Below are positions 45,760 through 54,441 of a stretch of 64,000 nt of DNA, one piece after another (the first letter of the stretch is position 1; the number at the start of each line of letters is the position of its first letter). Position numbers and translations under genes: made by a program. The notes below the pieces were generated by a model that saw only the letters and a list, made by a program, of their open reading frames with translations, did not search any database and was not told where the DNA came from. The stretch comes from an uncultured Lachnospiraceae bacterium (GTDB lineage: Bacteria > Bacillota > Clostridia > Lachnospirales > Lachnospiraceae): assembly GCA_947243855.1 (NCBI GenBank), contig CAMXIK010000003.1, forward strand, positions 94,256 through 158,255, read 5' to 3'.

Positions 45760-45795
45760 GAAAACAAAAATAGGAAATGAAAAGGAGGTTTTGCC

Positions 45796-46884
45796 ATGCA
45801 GCCCACCAATTCAGCGCCGTCCCCTGCGGACTCTGCGAACAAATTTATTACCGTCGGTGAAATCATGCTCCGGCTGACGCCGCCCAATTACGAAAAGATA
45901 CGAATGGCCTCCACCTTCGAGGCAAGCTACGGCGGCAGCGAGGCAAATATCGCGCTTGCACTGGCTAACCTCGGCGTTGACAGCACCTTTTTCAGCGTTG
46001 TACCAAATAACAGCCTTGGAAAAAGCGCCATCCGTATGCTGCGCAGCAACGACGTCCATTGCACGCCCGTGATCTTAAGCACGCCGGAGCAGACCCCTAC
46101 GCACCGCCTTGGAAGCTATTACTTAGAAACCGGTTACGGAATCCGCGCCAGCAAGGTGATCTATGATAGAAAGCACAGCGCCATCACGGAATTTGATTTC
46201 TCCACGGTCGATCTCGACGCTCTATTAGAGGGCTTTACCTGGCTTCATTTAAGCGGGATTACGCCTGCGCTCTCCCCGAACTGCGGCCGTCTTGTGATGG
46301 ACTGCCTGAAAGCGGCCAAGAATAAGGGACTGACCGTAAGCTTTGACGGCAATTTCAGAAGCACGCTCTGGTCATGGGAGGAAGCGAGAGACTTTTGCAC
46401 GGAATGCCTCCCTTATGTTGATATTTTGTTTGGCATCGAGCCTTATCATTTGTGGCGTGATCCCAAGGACCACAGCAAGGGAGACGTCAAAGACGACATC
46501 CCGCTGCAGCCAAGCTATGACCAGCAGGACGAAATCTTTCAGGCGTTTGCCGCCAGATACCCGAATCTCAAATGTATCGCCCGTCATGTACGCTATGCCC
46601 ACAGCGGCAGTGAGAACAGCCTGAAAGCCTTTTTATGGTACGAGGATCATACCTTTGAAAGCAATTTGTTTACCTTCAACATCCTAGACCGCGTAGGAGG
46701 CGGCGACGCTTTTGCAAGCGGCCTGATCTACGCTATGATGCACCACTATAAACCGATGGATATCGCCAACTTTGCCGTGGCAAGCAGCGCAATCAAGCAT
46801 ACCATCCGCGGCGACGCCAATATCACGGACGATGCGGAGACGATTCGGAACCTGATGAATATGAATTACGATATTAAACGCTAG
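45796..46884 (+). CDS. Second KDG kinase-like PfkB protein
   Basis: A 362-residue PfkB-family sugar kinase: FITVGEIMLRLTPP at the start, YGGSEANIALALANLG near 48, and the catalytic DRVGGGDAFASGLIYAMM near residue 300. It is divergent from kdgK and clearly related, but not a recent duplicate. It may phosphorylate KDG, its galactonate epimer or another acid sugar. The ATG follows AAAAGGAGG. Overall length and motifs give no sign of decay. Confidence 0.82.
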   Translation: MQPTNSAPSPADSANKFITVGEIMLRLTPPNYEKIRMASTFEASYGGSEANIALALANLGVDSTFFSVVPNNSLGKSAIRMLRSNDVHCTPVILSTPEQTPTHRLGSYYLETGYGIRASKVIYDRKHSAITEFDFSTVDLDALLEGFTWLHLSGITPALSPNCGRLVMDCLKAAKNKGLTVSFDGNFRSTLWSWEEARDFCTECLPYVDILFGIEPYHLWRDPKDHSKGDVKDDIPLQPSYDQQDEIFQAFAARYPNLKCIARHVRYAHSGSENSLKAFLWYEDHTFESNLFTFNILDRVGGGDAFASGLIYAMMHHYKPMDIANFAVASSAIKHTIRGDANITDDAETIRNLMNMNYDIKR

Positions 46885-46916
46885 AAAAAGCGCCACGCAA
46901 AAAATAGGTTAGAAAA

Positions 46917-46941
46917 ACTCCGCAGGAAAAACCTGCGGAGT
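46917..46941 (-). terminator. Intrinsic terminator after rpsI
   Basis: ACTCCGCAGG and CCTGCGGAGT, ten perfect pairs with an A5/T5 loop, followed on the minus strand by TTTTTCT. It lies 32 bp after the rpsI stop. Confidence 0.85.
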
Positions 46942-46972
46942 CCATAATGTTTGAATCTGTAAAATTTTGTAA

Positions 46973-47377
46973 TTATCTCTTGGAGAACTGCGGCGCTCTT
47001 CTTGCTGCCTTGAGACCGTATTTCTTTCTCTCCTTCATACGAGGATCTCTGGTCAAGTAGCCAGCCTTCTTCAAAGTCGGTCTGTAATCCGGGTCCGCCT
47101 GAAGCAGCGCTCTCGCGATACCGTGTCTCACAGCGCCTGCCTGTCCGGTATATCCGCCGCCCTTTACGGTAACGATTACATTAAACTTATCCACCGTATC
47201 GGTTGCAGCAAGAGGCTGACGCACAATAACTTTCAAGGTCTCAAGACCAAAATAATCGTTGATGTCTCTCTTATTGATCGTGATCTCACCCTTACCGGGC
47301 ACTAAATATACTCTGGCGATAGATTTCTTTCTTCTACCGGTTCCATAATACTTTGCTGATTTATCTGCTTTAGCCAT
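46973..47377 (-). CDS. rpsI: 30S ribosomal protein S9
   Basis: Small-subunit protein whose C-terminal tail reaches the P site. It is 134 residues, starts [20 protein letters not shown] and ends RRAPQFSKR, the diagnostic S9 tail. It follows rplM by 17 bp, the universal pairing. Confidence 0.97.
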   Translation of the reverse strand: MAKADKSAKYYGTGRRKKSIARVYLVPGKGEITINKRDINDYFGLETLKVIVRQPLAATDTVDKFNVIVTVKGGGYTGQAGAVRHGIARALLQADPDYRPTLKKAGYLTRDPRMKERKKYGLKAARRAPQFSKR

Positions 47378-47394
47378 GATTCTTTATCCCTTTC

Positions 47395-47823
47395 TTAAAA
47401 TGTTAATGCTTCCGGTTTCTGTGCCGCATGTTTGTGGTCAGGTCCCACATATACAAAAAGCTTCTTGTACATCTGACTTCCGAGAGGTCCCTTGGGCAGC
47501 ATACCTTTGACCGCATACTCCACAACTCTTTCCGGATGTCTCTGTAACATCTCTTTCAGCGTGGTCTCTTTCATACCACCCACATAATCGGAGTGATGGT
47601 AATAAATCTTCTGCTCTAACTTCTTACCTGTCACTTTCACCTTTTCCGCATTGACAACGATCACATAGTCGCCTGTGTCCATGTGGGGTGTAAAGATCGG
47701 CTTATTCTTACCTCTCAGTACCTTGGCAATCTCAGATGCCAAGCGTCCCAGTGTCATATCTGTCGCATCAACCACGTACCATTTTCTCTCGATCGTAGCT
47801 GGGCTAGCCATAAAAGTTTTCAT
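47395..47823 (-). CDS. rplM: 50S ribosomal protein L13
   Basis: Early-assembly large-subunit protein, 142 residues: [19 protein letters not shown] at the N terminus, [29 protein letters not shown] and the [20 protein letters not shown] segment. Start 47823 follows GGAGGTAATATT. The frame is open further upstream, but that part is leader. It is transcribed with rpsI from its own promoter at 48015-48043. Confidence 0.97.
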   Translation of the reverse strand: MKTFMASPATIERKWYVVDATDMTLGRLASEIAKVLRGKNKPIFTPHMDTGDYVIVVNAEKVKVTGKKLEQKIYYHHSDYVGGMKETTLKEMLQRHPERVVEYAVKGMLPKGPLGSQMYKKLFVYVGPDHKHAAQKPEALTF

Positions 47824-48008
47824 GAATATTACCTCCGTAGTAACTGTCTGTGCCGTTTCCGAAGAACTCTGTGCAGATGTCCGGCCACACTCGGCATCCC
47901 TTCCGCGGCAGTTTGTACTTCTCACTGAATCGGGCAGAAAATCTCTCCTGCTCCTATAAAATGTCTCACCGGGGCTTTGGTAAGGCATTTATAAACAATT
48001 CGTCACAG
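47824..48008 (-). promoter_or_regulatory. Long untranslated leader of rplM-rpsI
   Basis: About 185 nt separate the predicted transcription start from the rplM ATG. The leader is rich in GC patches able to pair (e.g. GCCGAGTGTGGC, GTTCTTCGGAAAC) and could be an autoregulatory L13-type leader, but I cannot confirm a known family. I see no gene in it. Confidence 0.4.
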
Positions 48009-48014
48009 TTAACT

Positions 48015-48043
48015 ATTATATTATACGCTTCCGCGTGTGTCAA
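48015..48043 (-). promoter_or_regulatory. Consensus SigA promoter of rplM-rpsI
   Basis: Minus strand TTGACA (48043-48038), 17 nt, TATAAT (48020-48015). Confidence 0.85.
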
Positions 48044-48092
48044 CTGGTTTTTCCCGATTTTTCCTATTCTTTTCTGCAATCTGGCTGAACTG

Positions 48093-48848
48093 TTACTGTA
48101 AAAATTCATACCCCATAAGGGTCAGCCCGCACGCCGGAGCTGTCGGCCCCGCCGCCTGTCTATTTCGGGCCTCCAGAATCTCCTTCACCTGCATGGGTGG
48201 AATCTGTCCGCGCCCTGCCTCCATCAGCGTCCCAGCGATAATTCTTACCATATGATAGAGGAAGCCTCTGCCCGCCACACGGATGACAATCTCCCGTCCT
48301 CCGGCTGCTGCAGGCTCCTCCCGCACTTCCACACTGTCCACCCGCCGCACCGTGGTTTTAGCCTGCGTATCCACGCTGCAAAAGCTCTTGAAATCGTGTT
48401 CACCCACAAGAAAAGCCGCGCCCTGTCTCATCAATTCGGCATTTAACGGCACATAAGTAAAATGCGCATACAATCTTTTTGTGGGCAGCGCAAAGGGCGC
48501 GTTATAGATTCGGTACTCATAGGTCTTACGGCTCTCGCAATGCCGCGGGTGAAATGTCCGCGCCACTTCTTCTGCGGCCTGAATCCGGATATCCTCCGGA
48601 AGCCTCCGGTTGAGCGCATAGGGAAATTTCTCCGCCGGAATCGAACTGTCCGTGTCAAACACCGCAATATTTCCTAAAGCATGCACCCCCGCGTCCGTGC
48701 GGCTCGCGCCGATCACTTCTACCGTCTCGCCCGTCAGCTCGGAAATACAGCGGTTTAATACGCCCTCTATGGTCTCTTTGCCCTGCTGTACCTGCCATCC
48801 GCTATAGGCAGTGCCATCGTAGGCAACGGTTAACATAACTCTTTTCAT
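48093..48848 (-). CDS. truA: tRNA pseudouridine(38-40) synthase
   Basis: Modifies uridines 38-40 of the anticodon stem-loop of many tRNAs. It is 251 residues: MLTVAYDGTAYSGWQVQ at the start, the catalytic Asp in GASRTDAGVHALGN near residue 54, and FLYHMVRIIAGTLMEAGRG near 195. It lies downstream of the ECF genes and upstream of rplM, the usual Firmicutes order. Confidence 0.95.
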   Translation of the reverse strand: MKRVMLTVAYDGTAYSGWQVQQGKETIEGVLNRCISELTGETVEVIGASRTDAGVHALGNIAVFDTDSSIPAEKFPYALNRRLPEDIRIQAAEEVARTFHPRHCESRKTYEYRIYNAPFALPTKRLYAHFTYVPLNAELMRQGAAFLVGEHDFKSFCSVDTQAKTTVRRVDSVEVREEPAAAGGREIVIRVAGRGFLYHMVRIIAGTLMEAGRGQIPPMQVKEILEARNRQAAGPTAPACGLTLMGYEFLQ

Positions 48849-48933
48849 TCTTCCAGACTCCCAGCCCGCGCCAACCGCTCCCGCAAAGGCTTTTCACCAC
48901 ATCATCGACTCTGCCTCTCCACATTTCAAAAGC

Positions 48934-49734
48934 TTACAGCCAGATCCGAATCGCCACACACCCTGCAAAATAGGCGAGCAGTACGCCGTAAGCGGCCCTG
49001 TCCGCAGCACGGTAACAAAGTGGTTTCATTTTTGTCCTGTGTTCCCCGCCCCGATAGCATCTGGCTTCCATCGCCATCGCCAGATCGTTGGCCCTGCGGA
49101 AAGCCGAGATAAACAACGGTACCAAAAGAGGCACCATGGCCTTCGCCTTTTTGATCAGGTTTCCGCTCTCAAAATCCGCTCCCCTCGCGATCTGCGCCTT
49201 CATAATCTTATCCGTTTCCTCCAACAGAATCGGAATAAAGCGCAGGGCAATGGACATCATCATAGCGATCTCATGTACTGGCACTTTTACATATTTGAGC
49301 GGCTTCATCAATTTTTCCATGCCGTCCGTGAGGCTGTTCGGCGTAGTTGTTAATGTCATCAGGGACGATCCGACAATCAAAAACGACAGGCGCACTGCCA
49401 TCATCACGGCAATCCGCAGTCCTTCCTTTGTAATTGTCAGCTTCCAGACAGAAACAAGCGGCTCTCCCGGGGTCAAAAAAAGATTAAACACCACCGTAAT
49501 CATCAGAATAAAGACAATCGCCCTCATTCCCTTTACCATATAGGAAAAGGGCACCTTTGACAATTTGATCATACATGCCAAAAACAGAGCCGCCGCCACA
49601 TAGCCGACCCAGCTATCCACCACAAAAAGCGAAATGATAAAGCCGATTGTGGCCACCAGCTTTACCCTTGGGTCCAATCTATGAATAACGGAATCCGCCT
49701 GATAGTACTGGCCCAGTGTAATATCTCGTATCAT
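48934..49734 (-). CDS. ecfT: ECF transporter transmembrane subunit EcfT
   Basis: Membrane scaffold joining EcfA ATPases to interchangeable vitamin-binding S components. It is 266 residues with five to six helices: GQYYQADSVIHRLDPRVK at the start, and the coupling helices with IARGAD and FISAFRRANDLAMAMEARCY (Ala-Arg motifs). Start 49734 follows GGGAGGTAATC. It forms an operon with ecfA1 and ecfA2. Confidence 0.95.
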   Translation of the reverse strand: MIRDITLGQYYQADSVIHRLDPRVKLVATIGFIISLFVVDSWVGYVAAALFLACMIKLSKVPFSYMVKGMRAIVFILMITVVFNLFLTPGEPLVSVWKLTITKEGLRIAVMMAVRLSFLIVGSSLMTLTTTPNSLTDGMEKLMKPLKYVKVPVHEIAMMMSIALRFIPILLEETDKIMKAQIARGADFESGNLIKKAKAMVPLLVPLFISAFRRANDLAMAMEARCYRGGEHRTKMKPLCYRAADRAAYGVLLAYFAGCVAIRIWL

Positions 49735-49799
49735 GATTACCTCCCTGCCGGAGCCGTTCCCCATGCTCCGTACCGCAGCCGTTCGCTCCTGTCGGCCGC

Positions 49800-50654
49800 C
49801 TAAACGGTCTTGTGCAAAACCCTCAAAATTTCCAGCCCTGCCTCCGCAATCGTCGTAACGGAGGTATCCACCGGCATTCCCTGCTTTGCCAACGCCTGCA
49901 TAATATAAGTAACCTGCGGCGCCGCAAGCCCCACCTGCTCTAACTCCTTATAATGCTGAAAGACCTCCCTCGGCGCGTCGTCATAGAGGACGCCGCCCCG
50001 GTTCATGACAATGATCCGCTCCACATACTTGGCCACATCCTCCATACTGTGGGAAACTAAAATCACCGTAATTCCCGTCTCTTCCTTCAACTTCGCAATC
50101 TGGTCAAGTATCTCATCCCGGCCTTTCGGATCAAGCCCGGCCGTCGGTTCATCTAAAATCAGTACCTCGGGCTTCATGGCCAACACGCCCGCTATCGCCA
50201 CCCTGCGCTTCTGTCCGCCAGAAAGATCGAAAGGCGACTGATAAAAAAATTCATCCTCCAAACCAACCTGTTTGAGAGCGGCATAGGCGCGAAGTTCTGT
50301 CTCCTTCTGGGAAAGTCCCAGATTTTTCGGTCCAAAACAGACGTCCTTAAACACGTCGATCTCAAACAACTGGTGTTCCGGATACTGAAAGACAAGCCCT
50401 ACCTTACTGCGCAGCTGCTTCTTGTCATACTCCTTATCGTGAATATCCTCACCGTTATAATAAATCGCCCCGCTTGTGGGACGCATCAGCCCATTTAAAT
50501 GCTGTACCAACGTGGACTTCCCGGAACCGGTATGGCCAATCAGTCCGATAAACTGCCCATCCGGAATCACAAGATTGATATCCTTTAAGGCATGCACCGC
50601 TAAGGCCGTATCCTCTCCATATATATAATTGACATGATCTACTATGATCGACAT
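49800..50654 (-). CDS. ecfA2: ECF transporter ATPase EcfA2
   Basis: One of the two ATPases powering the group II ECF transporter. It is 284 residues with Walker [14 protein letters not shown], signature [13 protein letters not shown], Walker [13 protein letters not shown] and a switch His in ILVSHSMED. Its start overlaps the end of ecfA1 by 13 bp, pointing to coupled translation. Confidence 0.95.
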   Translation of the reverse strand: MSIIVDHVNYIYGEDTALAVHALKDINLVIPDGQFIGLIGHTGSGKSTLVQHLNGLMRPTSGAIYYNGEDIHDKEYDKKQLRSKVGLVFQYPEHQLFEIDVFKDVCFGPKNLGLSQKETELRAYAALKQVGLEDEFFYQSPFDLSGGQKRRVAIAGVLAMKPEVLILDEPTAGLDPKGRDEILDQIAKLKEETGITVILVSHSMEDVAKYVERIIVMNRGGVLYDDAPREVFQHYKELEQVGLAAPQVTYIMQALAKQGMPVDTSVTTIAEAGLEILRVLHKTV

Positions 50655-51496
50655 TTACCCAACGCCTCCACAAACTCCTCTATCGTCAAAATACCCTCCG
50701 GCAGATTGACCCCCTGCTTTCGCAGCTCATGGGCAAGGAGCGTCACCTGCGGCACATCCAGCCGCAATTCCTTCAATTCATCCACTCTGGAAAAAATTTC
50801 CCGCGGCGTCCCCTCCATAGCGATATGTCCCCTGTCCATGACAAAGACCTGATCCGCATGAATGATTTCTTCCATATAATGAGTGATGAGCACCACCGTG
50901 ATACCTTCCACATCGTTTAAAGCTCTCACGGCCCGTATCACTTCTTTTCGGCCGTTGGGGTCAAGCATGGCCGTAGGCTCGTCCAAAATAATGCATTTCG
51001 GATGCATGGCAATCACGCCTGCAATAGACACTCGCTGCTTCTGCCCGCCGGAAAGCTTATTTGGAGAGTGCTTGCGAAATTCGTACATTCCTACCGCTTT
51101 CAAGCTCTCCTCCACGCGTTCCCAGATCTCCTTTGTTGGCACTCCCATATTTTCAGGGCCAAAACCCACGTCCTCTTCCACTACCTGTCCAATAATTTGA
51201 TTGTCCGGATTCTGGAATACCATCCCTGCCTCCTGACGAATGTCCCAAAGGTGCAGCTCATCCTGTGTGTCCATGCCGTCCACCCAGACCGTTCCCTCAG
51301 TCGGATAGAGAATGGCGTTGATGTGCTTCGCAAGCGTGGATTTTCCAGAGCCGTTATGCCCCAGAATAGCAATAAACTCCCCCTGTGCTACATCCAGATC
51401 CACCTCGTCCACAGCGCGGGTAATTCCTTCCACGTTTCCCTCTTCATCCCGGCGGATATATTCAAATGTCAGCTTATCCGTTTTGATAATTCCCAT
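50642..51496 (-). CDS. ecfA1: ECF transporter ATPase EcfA1
   Basis: Partner ATPase of EcfA2, 284 residues: Walker [17 protein letters not shown]-loop in [12 protein letters not shown], signature [13 protein letters not shown] and Walker [13 protein letters not shown]. It is the first gene of ecfA1-ecfA2-ecfT-(truA). In many Firmicutes rplQ lies immediately upstream; here a 4-kb block intervenes. Confidence 0.95.
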   Translation of the reverse strand: MGIIKTDKLTFEYIRRDEEGNVEGITRAVDEVDLDVAQGEFIAILGHNGSGKSTLAKHINAILYPTEGTVWVDGMDTQDELHLWDIRQEAGMVFQNPDNQIIGQVVEEDVGFGPENMGVPTKEIWERVEESLKAVGMYEFRKHSPNKLSGGQKQRVSIAGVIAMHPKCIILDEPTAMLDPNGRKEVIRAVRALNDVEGITVVLITHYMEEIIHADQVFVMDRGHIAMEGTPREIFSRVDELKELRLDVPQVTLLAHELRKQGVNLPEGILTIEEFVEALGKCRS

Positions 51497-51610
51497 ATCG
51501 GCTTCCTTTATTCTTTTACAGAAACCTCCGCTTGACGCGCAGTTTCCAGTTTCATCCTCGCCTATTGTACTAAATTATAGAAAAAAATACAAGCTAGTAT
51601 CACATAGATG

Positions 51611-51619
51611 TGCTATACT
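51611..51619 (+). promoter_or_regulatory. Extended -10 promoter of the M15 peptidase gene
   Basis: TGCTATACT is an extended -10 element (TG-N-TATACT), 34 bp before the ATG; no good -35 box is visible. Confidence 0.5.
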
Positions 51620-51652
51620 AGACGCGAAAGCAATCAGATAGGAGATCGTAAT

Positions 51653-52612
51653 ATGCCCGATAAAAAAACATTGATACGGCAGGCCGCCAAACCTTTTCTC
51701 TTCCTGCTTACCTTTACGTTTATCTGCGCGTTTCTCGCGCACTATCTCACAGGACAGGAAACCCTCTTAGACTATGCAAGGGAAAATCCGGAACTGGCCT
51801 ACGGCGCGGAAGCGGCTCCGGCTGAGACGCAGACCGACACTGTGAAACCCGCTCCAGCAGAGACAAAACCTGATACTGTAAAGCCTGCTCCGACAGAGAC
51901 AAAGCCAGATACCGCCCCTGTCACCCCGGACAAGTCTCCTTCATATGCTGAAAGTGAGAGCAAGGAAACGGAGGACACCACGGCTATGCCCATTTCTCCG
52001 GAACGCGTCACTTATGAAGAAGGTTTCTATTACGAGCCACTGAATGATTTAGTCAAAGAGCGGATTACGGGGATTTCCTATCCGGAAAGCGGTTGTACCG
52101 TCCCCTATGAAGATCTGGCCTATGTAGGACTTCTTTATTTCGACTTCGATGGACATTCTCAAAACGGCGAGCTGATCTGCAACAAAGCCATTGCACAGGA
52201 TATGGTAGAGATTTTCTATGAACTTTACCGAAACGAATACCAGCTTGAACGCGTGCGCCTGATCGACGAGTACGACGGCGACGATACCGCCTCCATGGCC
52301 GATAACAACACCTCCTGTTTTAATTACAGGGTGGTGGACGGCACCACAAACCTTTCCAAACATGCTTATGGCCTTGCCATCGACGTCAACCCTTACTACA
52401 ACCCCTATGTTGTCTTCAACAAAAACGGGGATGGGGAAACCTATATCTCTCCCCCCGGCAGCGAGGTTTACGCCGACCGCAGCCAAGACTTCGCGTATAA
52501 AATTGACGCCAGCGATCTGTGTTACCGCCTCTTTACCGAACACGGCTTCACTTGGGGCGGCAACTGGAACAGCACGAAAGATTACCAGCACTTTCAAAAA
52601 GCGCTGCCTTAA
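51653..52612 (+). CDS. Membrane-anchored M15 (VanY/LdcB-like) cell-wall peptidase
   Basis: Probable D,D- or L,D-peptidase trimming peptidoglycan stems. A membrane helix (FLFLLTFTFICAFLAHYL, about 15-32) is followed by a Pro/Thr/Glu-rich linker with about three copies of a TKPDTVKPAPAE-like 11-12-residue repeat (about 60-95). The M15 domain then has SKHAYGLAIDVNP (His and Asp zinc ligands) and the C-terminal WNSTKDYQHFQ (His ligand, with WGG before it). Start 51653 follows ATAGGAGATCGTAAT. Its stop codon lies in the loop of a terminator shared with the convergent gene. Confidence 0.87.
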   Translation: MPDKKTLIRQAAKPFLFLLTFTFICAFLAHYLTGQETLLDYARENPELAYGAEAAPAETQTDTVKPAPAETKPDTVKPAPTETKPDTAPVTPDKSPSYAESESKETEDTTAMPISPERVTYEEGFYYEPLNDLVKERITGISYPESGCTVPYEDLAYVGLLYFDFDGHSQNGELICNKAIAQDMVEIFYELYRNEYQLERVRLIDEYDGDDTASMADNNTSCFNYRVVDGTTNLSKHAYGLAIDVNPYYNPYVVFNKNGDGETYISPPGSEVYADRSQDFAYKIDASDLCYRLFTEHGFTWGGNWNSTKDYQHFQKALP

Positions 52613-52627
52613 ATCGGCAGCGCTTTT
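52597..52627. terminator. Bidirectional terminator containing both stop codons
   Basis: AAAAGCGCTGCC and GGCAGCGCTTTT form a perfect 12-bp stem. The 7-nt loop TTAAATC holds the last bases of both convergent genes: TTAA gives TAA on each strand. Confidence 0.85.
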
Positions 52628-53055
52628 CCTATTCCAGTCTTTATCTCCAACCTATCAATCCGATATTCATGCTGATCCACTCTCTGCATCAGCAAGCCGG
52701 CCGTTTCACAAGCCAGCTTACAGCCGTTGATCTCATGCTGCATGGAATCTAGACGGATATCCATCTTGTCAAACCGCTCGTCGACCTTCTGAAAACGCTT
52801 ATCCATTCTGGCTTCCATTCTTCCCATTTCCTCGACAAGCGTGTTCACATACATTTTCATGTCTTCTTCGATGCGATCCATGCGTTGATCGTGCTGTTCA
52901 AGACGTTTGTCCATTTGTTCGAATCGTTTGTCGACCTGTTCGAATCGTTTGTCGACCTGTTCGAATCGTTCATCCATGCGGCCGTTGATTCTGGCTTCCA
53001 TTTTTCCCATCTCGCCGATGAGTGTTTCCATTACTTGTTGTAATTCCTTGTTCAT
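52609..53055 (-). CDS. Heptad-repeat coiled-coil protein of unknown function
   Basis: A 148-residue, highly charged, wholly helical protein with a hydrophobic residue every three to four positions and repeats of the type RFEQVDK and RFDKMDIRLDS over most of its length. No signal peptide or enzyme domain is visible. Start 53055 (MNKELQQV) follows GGAGG; the ATGGAGGAA just upstream is that site, and the open frame further 5' is not likely coding. Similar proteins occur as t-SNARE-like or tail-fibre-type coiled coils, but no function can be assigned. Confidence 0.75.
   Translation of the reverse strand: MNKELQQVMETLIGEMGKMEARINGRMDERFEQVDKRFEQVDKRFEQMDKRLEQHDQRMDRIEEDMKMYVNTLVEEMGRMEARMDKRFQKVDERFDKMDIRLDSMQHEINGCKLACETAGLLMQRVDQHEYRIDRLEIKTGIGKALPI
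52896..52979. repeat. 21-bp tandem repeat within the coiled-coil gene
   Basis: The unit GTTCGAATCGTTTGTCGACC plus one base occurs twice exactly (52917-52937, 52938-52958) with diverged copies on each side. Each unit is one heptad, so copy-number change would keep the frame. Confidence 0.75.
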
Positions 53056-53179
53056 AACATTTTCCTCCATCTGATAATCAGACAGATATTCTCTCCATCC
53101 GTAGAATAACACACATGGAATCGCTTTGCAATACAATAATGCAATAAAATCCAAATTTAATTAACGAAATATCGACAGT

Positions 53180-53208
53180 GCATAAGCAGACTCTGCTTAT
53201 GCGCGCAA
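53180..53208. repeat. Inverted pair of the terminator-associated repeat
   Basis: GCATAAGCAGA (53180-53190) and TCTGCTTATGC (53192-53202) form an 11-bp inverted pair with a one-base centre. The right half extends to GACTCTGCTTATGCGCGC, identical to 13364. On the minus strand it follows the fliC terminator. Confidence 0.55.
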
Positions 53209-53210
53209 GA

Positions 53211-53240
53211 AACAGCCACACCCTTTCGGATGCGGCTGTT
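53211..53240 (-). terminator. Intrinsic terminator of the flagellin gene
   Basis: AACAGCC...GGCTGTT stem with further pairing through CA/TG and CC/GG, then TTTCTT on the minus strand. It lies 47 bp after the fliC stop. Confidence 0.75.
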
Positions 53241-53286
53241 CCCAACACAACATTACCTATAGCGAATGTTCTTACCTCAGGCGATA

Positions 53287-54336
53287 TTAGCCAAGTAAGG
53301 ACAGTGCCAGCTGATTGCTCTGGTTTGCCTGAGACAGCATGGACGTACCAGCCTGCTGAAGGATATTGTTGTTGGAGTACTGAACCATCTCCGTAGCAAT
53401 ATCGGTATCGCGGATTGCAGCCTCTGCGGACTGAGTATTCTCCGTGATGTTGTTCAGGTTGTTGATCGTGTGCTCTAATCTGTTCTGGATCGCACCAAGG
53501 TCAGATCTCTGTATGGATACCAGTGTGATAGCAGCCTTGACGAATGCGTTCAGGGAGTTGAAATCTTTCTGGGTCAGAACGGTGGAAGCGTCACCGCCTT
53601 TCAAGTTCATGGTCCTCTCATAAATAGTCGTAGCATCTTCAGCTTCCATCGTAGCCGACGGAGACAGAGCCGCTTTATAGGTTATAGTTGTCCCAGGGTT
53701 CTCTACCTTACCGATAATAACAGACGGATTTGCCCCTGTAGAATAATCATACTCAGTCTGTGTATACTCTGTTCCTTTCTTCTCCTCCAACGGAATGTAC
53801 TTAATTGGATCATAAACACCATCTTTAACGTTCTTTGCAAGACCAGCCATACTCATGTTCTTGATGGAGATGTCGATGTGCTGGCCAGCCTCTGCGCCTA
53901 CCTGTAAGCCCTTGATGAAAGAGCCGTCTAACAGGTTCATCTCGTTGAAAGTCGTGGTGCTCTGTACACGGTCAACCTCGCTCATCAACTGTCTGATCTC
54001 GGACTGGATAGAAGAACGCTCGGTGGTGGTCAGGGTTCCGTTCTCACCCTTAACAGCCAGCTCGTTCATTCTCTGGAGCATATCCTCCACTTCGTTCAGG
54101 GCGCCTTCTGCGGTCTGTACGACACTGATACCGTCCTGTGCGTTAGCAGCGGCCTGAGTAAGACCTCTTACCTGTCTGCGCATCTTCTCGGAAATGGAAA
54201 GCCCTGCTGCATCGTCCGCTGCACGGTTGATCTTGTAACCGGAAGACAGCTTCTCTGTAGACTTAGCCTGAGAAGAAGTGGTGAGACCTAACATTCTGTT
54301 AGAGTTCATTGCTGTGATATTGTGTTTAACGATCAT
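53287..54336 (-). CDS. fliC: Flagellin
   Basis: Filament protein of the flagellum, exported by the flagellar type III apparatus. It has 349 residues with conserved D0/D1 ends: MIVKHNITAMNSNRMLG, STEKLSSGYKINRAADDAAG and LQRMNELAVKGENGT (including the QRxxEL residues recognised by TLR5) at the N terminus. At the C terminus are TDIATEMVQYSNNNILQQAG and SQANQSNQLALSLLG. The central 130 residues (about 165-285) are variable. The ATG follows ACAAGGAGGTAAGT. It lies 105 bp downstream of csrA in the same direction; no flagellar basal-body genes are nearby. Confidence 0.96.
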   Translation of the reverse strand: MIVKHNITAMNSNRMLGLTTSSQAKSTEKLSSGYKINRAADDAAGLSISEKMRRQVRGLTQAAANAQDGISVVQTAEGALNEVEDMLQRMNELAVKGENGTLTTTERSSIQSEIRQLMSEVDRVQSTTTFNEMNLLDGSFIKGLQVGAEAGQHIDISIKNMSMAGLAKNVKDGVYDPIKYIPLEEKKGTEYTQTEYDYSTGANPSVIIGKVENPGTTITYKAALSPSATMEAEDATTIYERTMNLKGGDASTVLTQKDFNSLNAFVKAAITLVSIQRSDLGAIQNRLEHTINNLNNITENTQSAEAAIRDTDIATEMVQYSNNNILQQAGTSMLSQANQSNQLALSLLG

Positions 54337-54361
54337 AATACTTACCTCCTTGTGGTTGCCG

Positions 54362-54384
54362 ACGGCAAATCCTTTTACCGCCGT
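54362..54384 (-). promoter_or_regulatory. Candidate CsrA-binding hairpin in the fliC leader
   Basis: On the mRNA, ACGGC and GCCGT pair around a loop containing AAAAGGAT, 26 nt before the fliC ATG. A second GGA is in the ribosome binding site (ACAAGGAGG). Two GGA sites, one in a hairpin loop and one over the Shine-Dalgarno, is the architecture CsrA uses to repress hag in Bacillus. Confidence 0.55.
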
Positions 54385-54441
54385 TTGTGGTTTATAGTTT
54401 GTAATCCCGAAGCCCCTAGGTTAGCCCCGGGTTATTACCGT

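Noticed and set aside
48904..48919. Possible further copy of the terminator-associated repeat (GACTCTGCCTCTCCAC)
   Set aside because: Only the first eight bases match well, and there is no terminator beside it.
54362..54441. A Sigma-28 or strong SigA promoter directly upstream of fliC
   Set aside because: Only TATAAA without a matching -35 and a GACGATAT inside csrA without a -35 were found.
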